Shown: positions 11,266 through 23,900 of the stretch, in pieces | Layout: every line of letters begins with the position of its first letter | How positions within the stretch are numbered: the stretch's first letter is position 1 | Origin: Phallusia fumigata | Taxonomy: Eukaryota > Chordata > Ascidiacea > Phlebobranchia > Ascidiidae | Length of the DNA stretch: 64,000 bases | Assembly: GCA_008931825.1 (NCBI GenBank) | Contig: QXVZ01014505.1 | Span: 45,525-109,524 of the forward strand | Direction of reading: 5' to 3' | Notes under the pieces: model-generated | What the model was told of the DNA's origin: nothing | Database searches by the model: none | Seen by the model: the letters and a program-made list of their open reading frames with translations, nothing else | Program-made: the position numbers and the translations under genes

Positions 11266-13884
11266 ATGTGTTTGCAGTTGAGGAAAGAGTTTCGGCTGCA
11301 AAACTTTGGCTTAAACGGAACCGAACGAAAGTATTTCTACAAGTCGCAGGTGTGTAATAAAGTAAAACATGTTATGACACTGGGGCAAAATGCGTTAAAC
11401 TGATAAAAGTGTTGCTAGGGTGAGGGGATGAAACTAAAACGTAAATATTGCTAGGGTAAGGGGATGAAACTAAAGCACCATACGTGACTCTGGACTCTGG
11501 TTGTGTTATTCTTCTCATAAATATGCTGACGCAAGTAATTGTTAACACTTCACTGCCGAACCGAAATGAGGGGAATTGTCTGGGGTGCCACGCGTGTTTT
11601 TTTGTCATTTTTGGTTGCTCAATATAACACATGTTATTTAAAGCACAAAAAACAAAATTTTTCATTTTTTATCATACCCTCACAATTCAGAAATTAAGTT
11701 CAAATTAGGTAAAATGATACACAGCATTTCGACACATATTGGCATCAGCCTTTTAATGGCTAATAAAAATAATTTTGTGGCTGTGTCTCATTGTCTGGTG
11801 TCACTACTCTTAAGCATTGGCCAGCCACACTAAAAGTTTCACTGCAAAAGTTACAACGCTGTGCATGCTCTGAGCCTCTTTAAACATTTACGTTCACATA
11901 CAAAAAACACAACAGTAAGCATATAGAGTGTTTGTCAACAATTACCCTTAAAATTCTGAACACCTTCGGACAAGCATTGTATCAGCTAGTAATGGCACAG
12001 GTCCAACTTTCTAGTTACTCCATCCTGCAGTAACTTATGTTTGCGCTGAACTGATGAGATTTTGTTAGGGAATGTGTGATGTAATATAGAGCACTTGGTC
12101 CAATGATTACATTGGTTTACTTTATACTTTTGTGGCTTGTATGTTTAAGTTATAAGAATCAGAAATCATGCTGTTTCTGTTGCTGACATGTGTGTAAACA
12201 CTAAACTGTATGTACATATAAATGGGTATTTTAGAATTGTGCAACTTTACCTGACCTGGTCTTCTTTGCATTTTAGTGGGGACTGAGCGATACCTTTTTT
12301 ATCATTTTTCGCCTCTTCCTGGTTTTATACATGCTTGGATGGCTGATCTGGCAAGTTGTTGATGCTACAGCAAGCAGTTTTGTCAAAGACTATCAGTTTA
12401 TATACTATCTCACAAACTGGGTGGAAGTTCTGACCATTTTGTATCTCCTAGTATCACTAAGTGTAACAATTCACGAAGTACTGCAAGACAGGTTGGAAAA
12501 GACTACACGTCAAAAAAGTAAGTGTTCTAAATGAAAAACAATTCTTGGCTTTAGGTCATGTCAGCACAGTGCTGCAAGCAAACATTCCAATCTGCTGTTG
12601 ATTTTAGAAAAGGAGCAATCTTCAAATTGTTTTTTAAGAGAAAGGAGTTTGGCAATGGGTTGCAAAAAAAAAACTACACTTCGGTACGTTTGTAAGAATT
12701 CTTTGAAGTAATCATTAACATTGCAACCTGGATTTTATTTAAAAGTGTATTTGAGACACAGTACTGTTAGCATTAAACAAATAGTTCATGTTGTGCAGCA
12801 GGGTATTATGGGTCTTCTTTCCTGAGGGGGAACTCATATTTTGTTGATTTATTCTTTCCTACAGGTTTGTTGACATGGAAAAGTTGACCAATTCAAATAA
12901 AATGCTATTAAAACTTGTGAAATTATGGCATATTAATCAGATTATCTTCTTATTTAGTTAAAGAGCTTGTAAAACAAAGACGAAGTATTGTAATGGTACA
13001 AAACATTTATTTAATGAATGAGCACAGATAAAGTTTGGCACTTTGAATCATGACTAAGTTCCCACTGAAAAAGTACAAATGCTTAAGTAGAGCGCCTTAC
13101 AAACGGGCTGTGGGCCGTAGGTTGCAGACCCCTGGTTTAACAGAAGGAAAAATGCTTGTTTCAGAGACGCACTGTTTGTTATAGGTACAATGATTTGTTA
13201 TTCAAATTAGGAAAAATATGGAGCCAGGTGTAATCCCTCACTGGGTAAACAGCAGGTACAGTTGAAAGTTTTACAGCTGCCTACAACAAGGCAAACTTAG
13301 TAGCAGTCTTTTGCATAGTGGCTTGTCTATCCATTAAGGTTTAAATTCAACTTTCCTGTTTTACAGGAAACCGAGAACTTCAATGGTTCCATCGGCTGAC
13401 ATGGGTCCTGTTCAACTGCTCATTCTCGTTTTCAATACTAGTTGATGTTATATTTTGGAGTCTGTTAGCTGGACTTCTTCCTCCAGAGTACGCCTTTCAC
13501 CCGCTGAGCGTACACTTGCATTTAGTAAATATTTTGTTTTTAACGGCGGATTTGTGTGTTGGCTCCTTGCAGATTAGATTGTTGCACTTTATTCATGGAG
13601 TAATATTTGGCTTTATTTACGTATTTTTTAGTCTTATGCTTCACGTTGCAGGTGTTATCTCAGCGATTTACCCAATACTAGATTGGCGCAATCCCGGAAT
13701 GACCGTAGGCGTGATTGTCATTTTGGGTATAATTGTTTTACCTTTACTACAATTGTTTTCTCTTTTGATTTGTTATGCGCGGAAGAGTTTGGCAAGCAAG
13801 TGTTTTCATGAATTAGTTATCAACGAACCAATCGAATGCAGTGAAATCGCTGACATGGATACTAACAACATCAGTAGTTTGTAG
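11266..13884 (+). CDS. rost-like: Rolling-stone-like multipass membrane protein, copy 2
   Basis: Three exons, 11266-11349, 12277-12517 and 13367-13884, join in phase to give 280 residues. The first exon is 84 nt and ends in YKSQ, matching the length, phase (0) and closing motif of copy 1. The second intron is phase 1 in both. Family motifs seen: FRLFLVLYMLGWLIW, YYLTNWVEV, LQWFHRLTWVLFN, LQIRLLHF and YPILDWRNPGM, the last matching the family's SVLDW.NPG motif. Several hydrophobic segments alternate with short loops, and the C-terminus is acidic. The two copies differ widely in sequence, so the duplication is old. Introns are much longer than in copy 1; the second holds a transposon-like end (CAGACCCCTGG, about 13119-13134). 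Confidence 0.85.
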
Positions 13885-15018
13885 AATTTCTCCTAGTTTC
13901 TATCAGTTTTGCCTATTTGCCTTTTTTACATTTTTTTAAGTGCACTTTTCGTGTTTAGCTGTAGTGTATTGTCGGTTGACAATTTTCCTGTGCGAAAAAT
14001 CATAGGCTATGATTCTTTTTTTTTTTTGAAAAAAAATGTTGTGAAATCATACAAACAGGTATGGAATGTCAGAATTATATACAAAGCAGTGATCAGTACT
14101 GATCACGAGTGAGGCGTAATAGTCATTTTTTCGTTCGTATTACCGCTTGGTTAACTAATCCTTCATTTGAACCCACATATAATCATCTCCGGATAATTGA
14201 CATGTCAGACCCTGTCGTCACTTGATTTTACTAAATTGCTTCACGATTTCGAATCGTTGCAGCAGCCGTGCTATTGTTAAACTGCGACAGCGGTATAACT
14301 GAATAATGATTTTCTTTAATTGTGGCGTTATAAGCTTTTTTTGTGAGAAAATAAACCTCACAACAGACGAAAAACAAGATTTCACGAGGGTTTTTTTCAA
14401 GGCGCCTAAAAGCAAGGTCTGCCGATAGTCTATTTTCATTAACCAGTGATGCCAAAGGGGAGTCTTTTAAGCTCTGTAGATGAGTATTGAACTGCAATAA
14501 TAAACACACGTTGTTTAGTCAGAAGTTTTCCGAAATTAGTAGTAGTGAGTAAGTAAATATTAAAATTAAATAAAACAAAAATTAATAGTGTGTGAAAAGC
14601 ATAAAAAATCGCAACCCATAAGCATTTTTATTTCGTACACCTTGCAAAATTACATTTTTGCTAAAAAACATGTGTACAAAATTTATGACAGAGAAGCCTT
14701 ATCACAGTACATTATTTGTTGCAATTTAAGTATATTGCTTAATTCTAAAATTTTGCACAACTAACAGATATATTAGTTTTTATGATAAAATTACTGCCAA
14801 ATTTATGACAAATCCCAACGCTATGTAGCCTATCAGGAATGTCCAAATCAAAAAATGAAGAGAATCCAACCATTAAAATCAAAGTAGGTACGTTAACGTG
14901 CGAAAGCTGAACTAACCTATTAACTTCTTGGCAATTCATCTTTTTGATTCCTGCCGTGTTGTGTATAATAAGGTTTAATTTAAATAGCGAGGGTTGTACC
15001 ATATTTTACATGTTGTAG
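13885..15018. other. Interval before the KCNN-like gene
   Basis: No exon recognised with confidence. The first coding exon of the following gene, which must end in phase 0 before 15019, should lie here or further upstream, but I could not place it. Confidence 0.4.
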
Positions 15019-18000
15019 GATTTCAAGGGACCTTATCGCTCGAACGAACAGGATAAAGACCATGCAACAAAACAAGCATTAAACCAGGACTTCAGGTACA
15101 TTATAATTATGTGATATGCTCATTTCAAAAAAAGCTTTTACGGCCAGCCAGATGAGAAAAAGTTGATGTATATTACCAGCACAGGTCGGTTACATTAGTA
15201 AATCGTCAATAAAATAGTAAACATTTAACAAAACCTGTTTATAAACTGACGCTAACTTGGCTAAAGATGATTCTCTTACGTCCAGAATTATACTAACGAA
15301 TTTTCTATTAGTAAGTTAAACTGCCTACAATGTCTTCTGCTGGTAAAATATGTTATTGTTTTTAGCTACTTTATCAACAAAGATGTCCTATTTCGACAAT
15401 CGTATGCTACTTTGCGACGTTTGGCCATTGTACTATTTGTTTGTGCCTCTCTATCATTGGCAATCGCAATCGCTGATATAGAGGTTGCAAGAGAAGCAAG
15501 GTTGATTGTCGCAAAACAACTTAACTGTACCGATACATATGTTACTGGATGGAATCGGTAAGAATATGTAAAATTATAGTGTTATTACTTCCACAGGGTA
15601 CGTTTTAATTGCCCACGGAAGTACTTATTTCGATCTTTCGCAGCTACTGTAATGTGCTAACTAGTGGAAATGGCAACTTATCTTTTACTGAACATGAGAG
15701 TTATTTTCAAAGATGGTTTCATACTTACTGGACACTTGCTCCATTTCATTTTTTGGGAGGTCTCTGCTTGAAGGTGAGTAGATGTTTATGTTTTAACCAA
15801 TTCAACCCGATCAATGCTGAAAAGGGTTTCGACAATGCCCAAAGATAGCAACCGCAACCAACGCATAGTTTTAGTGGTTATTAGTTAGGTGCCCACTTGC
15901 AGCATAAGGTATTGATCTTAAATTAGTGTTTTGACCATATCTACGTGTTTTACAGGGTTCTATAACACTGCTGACATTTATTAGCGTCGTTTGCTTCGTT
16001 CAATACTACAAAGCGGAGCTGACAGTTTTACGCTTAAAAAAATACGTTCCTTTTGATCACTCGTTTTCTAAATCACCAAAACTCAAGTTAGTCTCGATTA
16101 ACCTTTTAATCGACAGGATGTAAAAAAAACTTGTTTTTAGATCATTTTCTGTGAAATTGTTTCTTTTGTGTCTTCATATTCCACCGCCTTGCAATGCCTG
16201 GATTGAAAATGAAATCCAGGTTGTTGTTTTGATCCGGATGTTCATTTGTGGCATTAAAATTCTCAAAGAATGCAATGAGTTGCGGTATCACAGGTAGTCG
16301 ACTGTAAGAATGCTTGTTATAAAGTAAACACGTTCCACAAATAAATTGTAATATCTTATTAATTGCAGATTAGGAAATGTGCTTTCCAATTTGGCTCGAG
16401 TAAAGATTCACAGCACATTTCTTATCAAAACCTATTTCCTTCGGCATCCCAAAACCATACTCTTTGTTGTATATTTTGTCGTCATTGGCTTTTTACCTTA
16501 TTTTGTCGTAATGATGGAAAGGCTGGAAGGAAACATAATACCGTATTTGGTAATTGACTTTTTTATTGTTGGTTCATTAAATCCGTCATTTTATCCTGGC
16601 GGATTGTTCTGGTGCCAACGCTAAGTGAATATACAGGACGCATGTTGGCTTATGGTGGTCACGGTAACCAATCTAGGATCGGGAGAGGTCAGACCGCAAG
16701 GTTTAATGGCCAGAGTGGTGGTCGGATTCGGTTCGGTGATCGGGATTTTGTCTACTGCATTGTGGGTAAACGTATTTTCCAAGTTTTTGGACTTGCCTAA
16801 CGAAGAAAGGAGGATTCTTACCATAGTGGAACATCAAAGTAAGAATTGCTTGATTAAACCATTTTAAAATGTGCTGTGGTTTGCCTACCCAATCACTAAC
16901 CCACGGCAAACATTTGCGTATAAGGCAAAAATGATTTCAGAATTTGACCAGGTAAATTGATTTAATAATATTGCGTGTTCGTACGATTTACTGTATTGTG
17001 ACCACAACATGTAATTTGGACTCCTTCACGGTAGGATGTCGCAGAATAGAACGGAACACTGCGGCCACTTGCATTCAAGCCGCTTGGCGGCGCTATGTGT
17101 GCGTTAAGTGTTTGAGTGAACGTCATTCGAAGAGACTTCTTGCTGAAAAAATGTGCAAAAGAGCAATGTGGGAATGGAAATGTGCACGGCAAAACCTCAT
17201 CCAAGGTGGAAAAATGCAAAAAAAAGCTTTTGTTTTTTTGTGATGTCTTTTGTTTTTTGTGACGTTTTTTTATTTATTTAGTTCGTCGAAATTTGCAATC
17301 AAACTTTAACACTGAGGATACCTTGATTGTCGCACGACATATGGCGAGAAGAATGTCTGAGACTCGGCATAAGCCCTTGGTAATAACCAAGTCTTCCGTG
17401 AATAAATTCACCTGGTGGGTGGCAGACGCTTGAATTTAGTAATTGGGCAGTACCGCTTACAAATCCGCAAAAAATACAATTACTTGTGTCTATTTTTTTC
17501 AGGGATAGAAAATTTTCGTCGCCCTTTACAGGGCTCCTATCCAATTCTGTAAAGCCCACAACAGCGCTTACAAGCGGGTGGGCTCAAGTAAGTGCGTGGC
17601 TATATATGGCAACAACTTTTTATCAAATACCAACCAGTTGCTTAAGCTGCCTTTAAGTGCCAAAGCAAACAATTGTTTTCTGACGTACTTGCGCTTATTT
17701 TTGTACTGTGTAGCCAAAAGTAAATAATAATAAACAAACACGGTTTGTTCGATACTACTGTATTAACCAAGATAAGAGCAAGAGATTGTGTAGTCAAACG
17801 ATAAGTGCTGCTATCTATTAATTAAATGTAAGCGCATGTTAATTTCTTGCAACTGCCCTGAAGCGTCCATGTTGACTACGTCAACGGCGTATTCATACCT
17901 AATGCCTCTCACAGGCCTGCTATACAATGAAACATCTTTTTACTACATTTGTCCATTGGAAAAACAAACTAAATTGTCAAAAAGGTCACACTGCACCAAC

Positions 18001-18513
18001 ACGGTTATGCTTTGCAACTAATATAAAAATTTTCCAATTACTAATTGAAAACAATTGTAGGTAAAAGGTCAACCTGATCGTCTCGAAACTCATCATGAGT
18101 TGGAGAGGTCTTTGACGGACAGGTAAAAACCCGCCGTACGTATCGCTAATCATTTGTGACGTCACAAACAGCCAGTGTGTTTCTTGTGCAGTGACACAAC
18201 CCCATCGGAAACATTGGGTACGACGCGCGAGGCAGAGAAGGCCGAGATGGTACAACAAACCTGCTAGGATTCCATGACATAATAATGCTTAAAACGACGT
18301 TCGACTTTGGTAATTTTTTAGAGAATGCATGCGACAGTCGGAAGCATAAGCAAAGAAATTGAGAGGCTGGCAAATCAACTAAATAGTTTGGAAAGGCGAT
18401 CTCAGTCAGTGTACTCGTCAGCTTTAGATCAAATCAACAGAATTGCCCAGGCGGTAGAAGTTTTATCTCAAAGATTTGTTAGTGAGAGTGATCGTCGTAC
18501 GTCTGCCAATTAA
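15019..18513 (+). CDS. KCNN-like: SK (KCNN)-type Ca2+-activated channel-like subunit with altered selectivity filter
   Basis: Twelve exons join in phase: 15019-15095, 15366-15557, 15644-15773, 15956-16086, 16141-16293, 16369-16549, 16637-16838, 17035-17205, 17282-17414, 17503-17587, 18061-18122 and 18324-18513. They give about 568 residues, with the start exon missing. The layout follows SK channels: S1 (RRLAIVLFVCASLSLA), S2 (ITLLTFISVVCFVQYY), S3 (VKLFLLCLHIPPP, like the family's CAIHP), S4-S5 (FLIKTYFLRHPKTILFVV), pore helix (DACWLMVVTVT), S6, a calmodulin-binding region and a C-terminal coiled coil (IERLANQLNSLERR). At the filter, where SK channels have SIGYGD, this protein has NLGSGE (16670-16687). 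The calmodulin region carries a canonical IQ motif (IQAAWRR) where SK has an atypical site. A tetrameric plasma-membrane location is inferred from family. An AATAAA overlaps the stop. Confidence 0.8.
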
Positions 18514-18517
18514 TAAA
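18512..18517 (+). terminator. Polyadenylation signal overlapping the KCNN-like stop codon
   Basis: AATAAA begins at the second base of the TAA stop codon (18511-18513), which implies a very short 3' UTR if used. Confidence 0.5.
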
Positions 18518-20909
18518 CCTCTGTTTGTAGCCATTTTTAATCACTGGTATTTGGAGAAGTTGTTAGGTTTGTGGTTTGTATGCTACATAAAATGCAGATT
18601 AAAACAACTTTTTTGGTTTGCTTAAAATTAGTTGCTTAAAAACCTTGTTGCCAATGTTGTAAATTTGTTCGGATGAATAACAATTTGTGTATCGCTGAAG
18701 AATTAGTGGCGTTGGCATGCGCTAAGTGAATGTAATTGATTGGTCATTTGTACGCCTTATCGCCAGTGGTACAAAGGGTCGCCACGTTATCGATTTTCTG
18801 CAGTTTTACGTAGCTTATTTTCTTATTACTGTTAACCAAACAACAGATTAATGACGTTGTCTGAAACCACGGGCGCGGGAGGACAAAAATTTTGGTTGTG
18901 GGACTTGTGTTCATTTGTTCCCCCCGTTTTTGATTTAATTTTAATTAAAAAAATGTTACGACTATATTTTCTTAAATACGGATGAATCCCAAAATCTGGT
19001 ATAACTTTTTAAAGCGGGTTCAAAGCTGGTTTACTGTAGCATTAAAAAGATTTTGGAACTTCTAAATACTTTTGAAACAGTTTAGCGATCGCAAAAAGTT
19101 TTAACAACGTTTTAAGGCTGTGTGATCCGAAAAGTAACCCTTTATTTGTGACATTAAAATCTGTATTGTGTCGTGATAACTTTCTGTCAATCGATATGAC
19201 GTTGTCTACACAAAATTACTCACAAAAATCAAGCCCCTACTAATAATTTCAATGGATATGCGCCACTGGCCTAAACACTATAGGTACTGATACGTGTCGC
19301 CTAGTTATAAATATTTTCAGTGTCAACGCCATGTACCCCGTTAACCCGAGCGGCCATTCTACTTAAACGCTCATGCCAACATTACCAGCCTGATTTGCAA
19401 AATCATTTTAAGTCTTTCAATTATTGATGTTGACTGTGTCGATGGGGAAACAAGGGTTCGGTGTGCGCTGAATAATCCCTAGCCTACCAGTTCAGGTTCA
19501 TGAGCTGTTTAGCTGATGATCATCTGTCGGTTTGACCGTGAACATTTGTTGAGTCAAGAAAGGTGCATTAGCTTGTCGCTTTTGGACAGGCACGTCATAG
19601 GTTGTAGCAGTTGGAGCAACAAATGACGCAGCTGGCGGTTTCCTGGAATGTTTTGTCAAGGTGGTCAAGACTTTTTACGATAACTGGTCACTGGATGAGC
19701 AACCTAAAGCAGGTTGTGATAAAAACACATCAAGGAGTGGAATTGATCACATTGTTGTGACAGGGCAAGGCCCGGAATGGTGTGACGTCTATAGTGACTA
19801 AAACTTCAATCTTTAGGCCTGGAAAAACAAGGGAGTGACGTAGAACGAAGTGCCAACTGGAATTTTTTCTGTGTGGTTTTAAAAGGTGTTCGCACTTTTG
19901 ACGGGTCTTTTAAAGTTGACGTGACCCCAAATGAAAATGATTATTTTTAGATTAAAATATCAACCTTACAGTGTTTAAGTGAAGATTCACGTAATTGGTT
20001 AGCTGGTTTGTTTGTCAACTTTCAACCTTCAATTACGTGTATAACTATACAGGAACACAATTCTGCGTTGAAGGCTGCCTTATCTGTGGTTCGGTTATAA
20101 AGCCGGGGGCGTTTAGATTAAAGTTTGGTTGCCGTTTCGTCGCTTTTGACAACAACGTTGCATAGCTTCGTGGTGATATTATCACATTAACATGGGTAAA
20201 GGAAAAAGTTGTACAGAGTGCGGATAGTGAAAGGCGTTTACATTTTTTCACAGGGTGTTGAAAGTCGAGAATGTATTAGAACAGCCTTTGACAGTTTTAA
20301 AAGATTAAACCATTAAGTATCAAAATATATCAAGTTAAAACAAAAAATAAAAGTAAAAGGTATATTTAACTGTAGAGAAGTATCCGATTAGTGTTTAACG
20401 AATGACTTAGTCAGACTGCAGTCAACTGTGCAAAAAGTTACAGATCAGTAATCGTTAACATAGGCTTTGTTATCTGGGGTGTATGATATGCCTTCAAGTC
20501 ATTAAAAATGCGTCTAGTCAAAACAAAGTGCGTCATTGACGAAAATTCGTTACGAGCTAGGTATTGTACACGCAGCTAATAAAATTTCTAAAAGCAACTC
20601 AGCGGCCGCAAGAAACGAAAAGTGAATACTGAAGTGCATTTTGAATATCTCACACAATTCGCCGGCTCATGTGATTCTACCCATTCCTTTCGCTAGAATG
20701 GCACTTGAAATTTAAGTGCTCGACATATCTGACAAATTGAAGTATTTAACCCGCAAAATAATCGTCCGTGACATAGAAGTTAGCTTGATGTGAGGTATCA
20801 TTGCAGGTTGTTTTGTAAAGATGAAAAATATTGTTTGCTATTCAAGAAGGAAGCCAAATATCTCTGCTTTGTTTCAGGTTAGCTGATTAAGAGATAGTAA
20901 ATAGTAGGT
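18518..20909. other. Non-coding interval
   Basis: No exon, RNA gene or bounded repeat recognised on either strand. Confidence 0.5.
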
Positions 20910-23900
20910 ATGACCGACAAGAGTGTCAAGAGTTTTTGTCCGAAACGTGGCGTTTCGGGTGTGGTAATCTTTTTCATCGTCATGGCCACAGCGTCAACAG
21001 GTAATAGCACATGGTTTTCTGATTAATTTGACCCTCAGGCAATGTCTGCCGCCGCGCGGTGAAGTGCATCATATTTTGGATAATCTCCTTGAACTGATGT
21101 TCGCCGGTATTGTTACACCCAATTTTTTTTTAAATAGAATCTTAGCTCCCAACTTGTTTGATTCATTACACTACAAAAATATCTCATCAATTTTGATATT
21201 TGATGTAAAGTTGTAACCCCCTTGAATGTATTTGTAAGCTTTGATGGATTTTATCCACCTGTAGAGATTCCTATCGAAACAGAATTATTATTGTGTATTT
21301 TACAAAAGTATTAAGGTTAATATATTTCATGACTAACTATTTATGAGTTTTTGGCAACGTTTCAACATTCCAACATAATGTTGTTTTCGCCCTTTATTAT
21401 CTTTGTCCACACAAATGTTTATGATTCCTGGCAACATAACATCCAACAAAGTAAAGCTGACGATGTGTCAGTAGATCTGTTTGTTCACAATGCACAAGCG
21501 CTAACATGTTTATTTTTAGTTGTCAGTGAAACGGGTGAATCTGCCTTGGAGTTCCAGTTACCAGGTATTTTTTTGGAAGTGAAAACATCCTTTTTTATTT
21601 TTTAAATCAAACTATGCCATGTATCTTTGAAAGGTATTTGCAACATTTAATGCTCCAACCGAACATAAAGAATGCTCCAATGTAGTTAAATAAAGACAAT
21701 AAAATAATCTAATCTTTTAATCAGTGTGTAAAAATTCCCAAATCCGTATGTAGTTTTAGTTGCCTTCAAATCCATACACAAGATAATCCATGATTAAATA
21801 CAATGCAGACTGCAGTAAGACGGGAGGTGTGCTTGATCAAAACAGATGTGTGTGCAAGGCAGGATACACAGGGTCGAAGTGCGACATTTCACTTGATGAC
21901 GATCTGAAATATGCCATGGGTGACAGGAACAATTTCAAACTAACTTTTGAGGTACTGGGGTTGAACGACTATAGCCACGTCAGAGTGAGGCGTCAAAGTG
22001 AAGGTTCGGGAGCAGGCGATATTAACGATACGGAAACAACATCAGCAGCTCCTGATGCAACTGCAGCAGGGCCCGATGCGACCGCGGCACAGGCTGCAAC
22101 ACCAGCACCATCCGCCAGTACTGCAACGCCATCTTCCAATGCAACAGCAGCAACCCCTGCTTCAAATGCAACAGCAGCAACCCCTGCTTCAAATGCAACA
22201 GCAGCAACGCCTGCTTCCAATGCAACAGCAGCAACCCCTGCTTCAAATGCAACAGCAGCAACGCCTGCTTCTAATGCAACAGCAGCAACCCCTGCTTCAA
22301 ATGCAACAGCAGCAAGCCCTGCTTCCAATGCAACAGCAGCAACGCCTGCTTCCAATGCAATAGCAGCAACGCCTGCTTCCAATGCAACAGCAGCAACGCC
22401 TGCTTCCAATGCATCAGCAGCAACGCCTGCTTCCAATGCTACAGAAGTAACGCCTGCTTCCAATGCAACAGCAACAACTACAACTTCCAATGCAACAGCG
22501 ACACCCGCTCCAAACGCAACAGATTCTAGTGCATCAGAAGCGGCGCCTGCTACAACTGCAGCAGTTTCAAATGTAACCACAGCAACTTCTAATGCATCGG
22601 CTCAGACAGTTACATCAGCTCCCGCTACATGCCCCGCCGGTAAAGTTAGAAATTCGACGTCAGGTTGCACAGATGCAACATCGCTGCAGGGACAAATGAC
22701 AATTAACAATATTAATTTCACAAGCGACTTGAACAACCTTTCGTCCCCAGTCTCTCAAAGTTTAATCGCCACCATCACTGCTGAGGTAAGTGAATGTAAA
22801 ATTGCAAAGTAAAAAAAACCAACTAGAACAAAAAACTATTTTATCAACGAAAATCGTTTTAGGTGGGCATGTTGATGGCAGGTACGAGTTTCAACAGACT
22901 GGACATCACCAGTTTTTCAAACGGTTCAGTTGTTGTAAATGGACTGTTTGTGTTCGAACAGACTGCAAGCTCCGTTAGCGAGCTTTTGGCATTGTCAAGT
23001 CTCTTGCAAAGCAGGATGGTCAATACTAACTCGTCGTTGCAGATAGCACAACTCATCGCAATTGGTACGTATACGTGGTGCTATAGTATTTGTATTTTCG
23101 TGAGAACTGATTTTGGAAGTAGTCGAATGGTAAATTTAGTCACATCAGACAGCATGAGGTAAACCACTACATCACTACAGATACCGACGAGTGCGCAGGC
23201 AACACATTTCCCTGCCCCAACAACACAGCATGCGCAAACACCCCCGGCTCTTTCACGTGTGCATGTTTGTCTGGCTACAAACCGACATTTGCTAATGGGT
23301 AGGTACCGAAAGCTGTTTTTACACAGATTAATGTTGGCAAATTGTCCTTTACCCATTTCTGAAAGCTATTTTTTGTCATAATTTGGATTTTATTACCCTC
23401 AAAATCACTTGTTGCAGATTATTAGATGTTTGTACACCACAATGTGCATCGGTTCAATGCCTAAATGGTGGGAGTTGCGTTGTAGAAAACAACTCCACAT
23501 TCTGCAGGTAAACAGATAGTAGCCTATAATTACTGCTACAAGCTATTGAATACTTTATGGTTCAATATTTTAACGTTAGTGGTTTATTGTTCAAGGGAAA
23601 AATTCTTTTAACATTGTTTCGTTTCAAAATACTTTACTTTTCACATGTGAATACCACCAGTCCATGTCAATGATTACCATGTCGATTTAAAAACAAGCAT
23701 TTCTAACATATAAAAACTTAATTACCGACATGATAATATCTTTGTAAAAAAGTATTTTTGTTTTAATTTAGCTGCCCGGCGCAATTTAGCGGCACAAGAT
23801 GCGAAGCTGATTCTTTTCCCCTCCAACAAGCGACAATCGCCGTGTCTGTTGTGCTTGGTGTGTTGGTGTTCATCGCATTGGTTCTCATCATATTTGTTCT

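Noticed and set aside
11405-11480. CRISPR-like or regulatory direct repeat (GCTAGGGTRAGGGGATGAAAC twice)
   Set aside because: Only two copies about 40 nt apart in a eukaryotic intron; a simple local duplication.
13100-13140. A complete hAT element in intron 2 of rolling-stone copy 2
   Set aside because: Only one end (complement of CAGGGGTCTGCAACC) is visible; no partner terminus or target duplication was found.
21993-22580. A 195-codon open frame on the minus strand across the mucin stalk, and a 121-codon Gln/Leu-rich frame on the plus strand
   Set aside because: Both are by-products of a 27-nt repeat without stops in several frames. The plus-strand NAT frame is the real one because it joins flanking EGF and SEA exons in phase.
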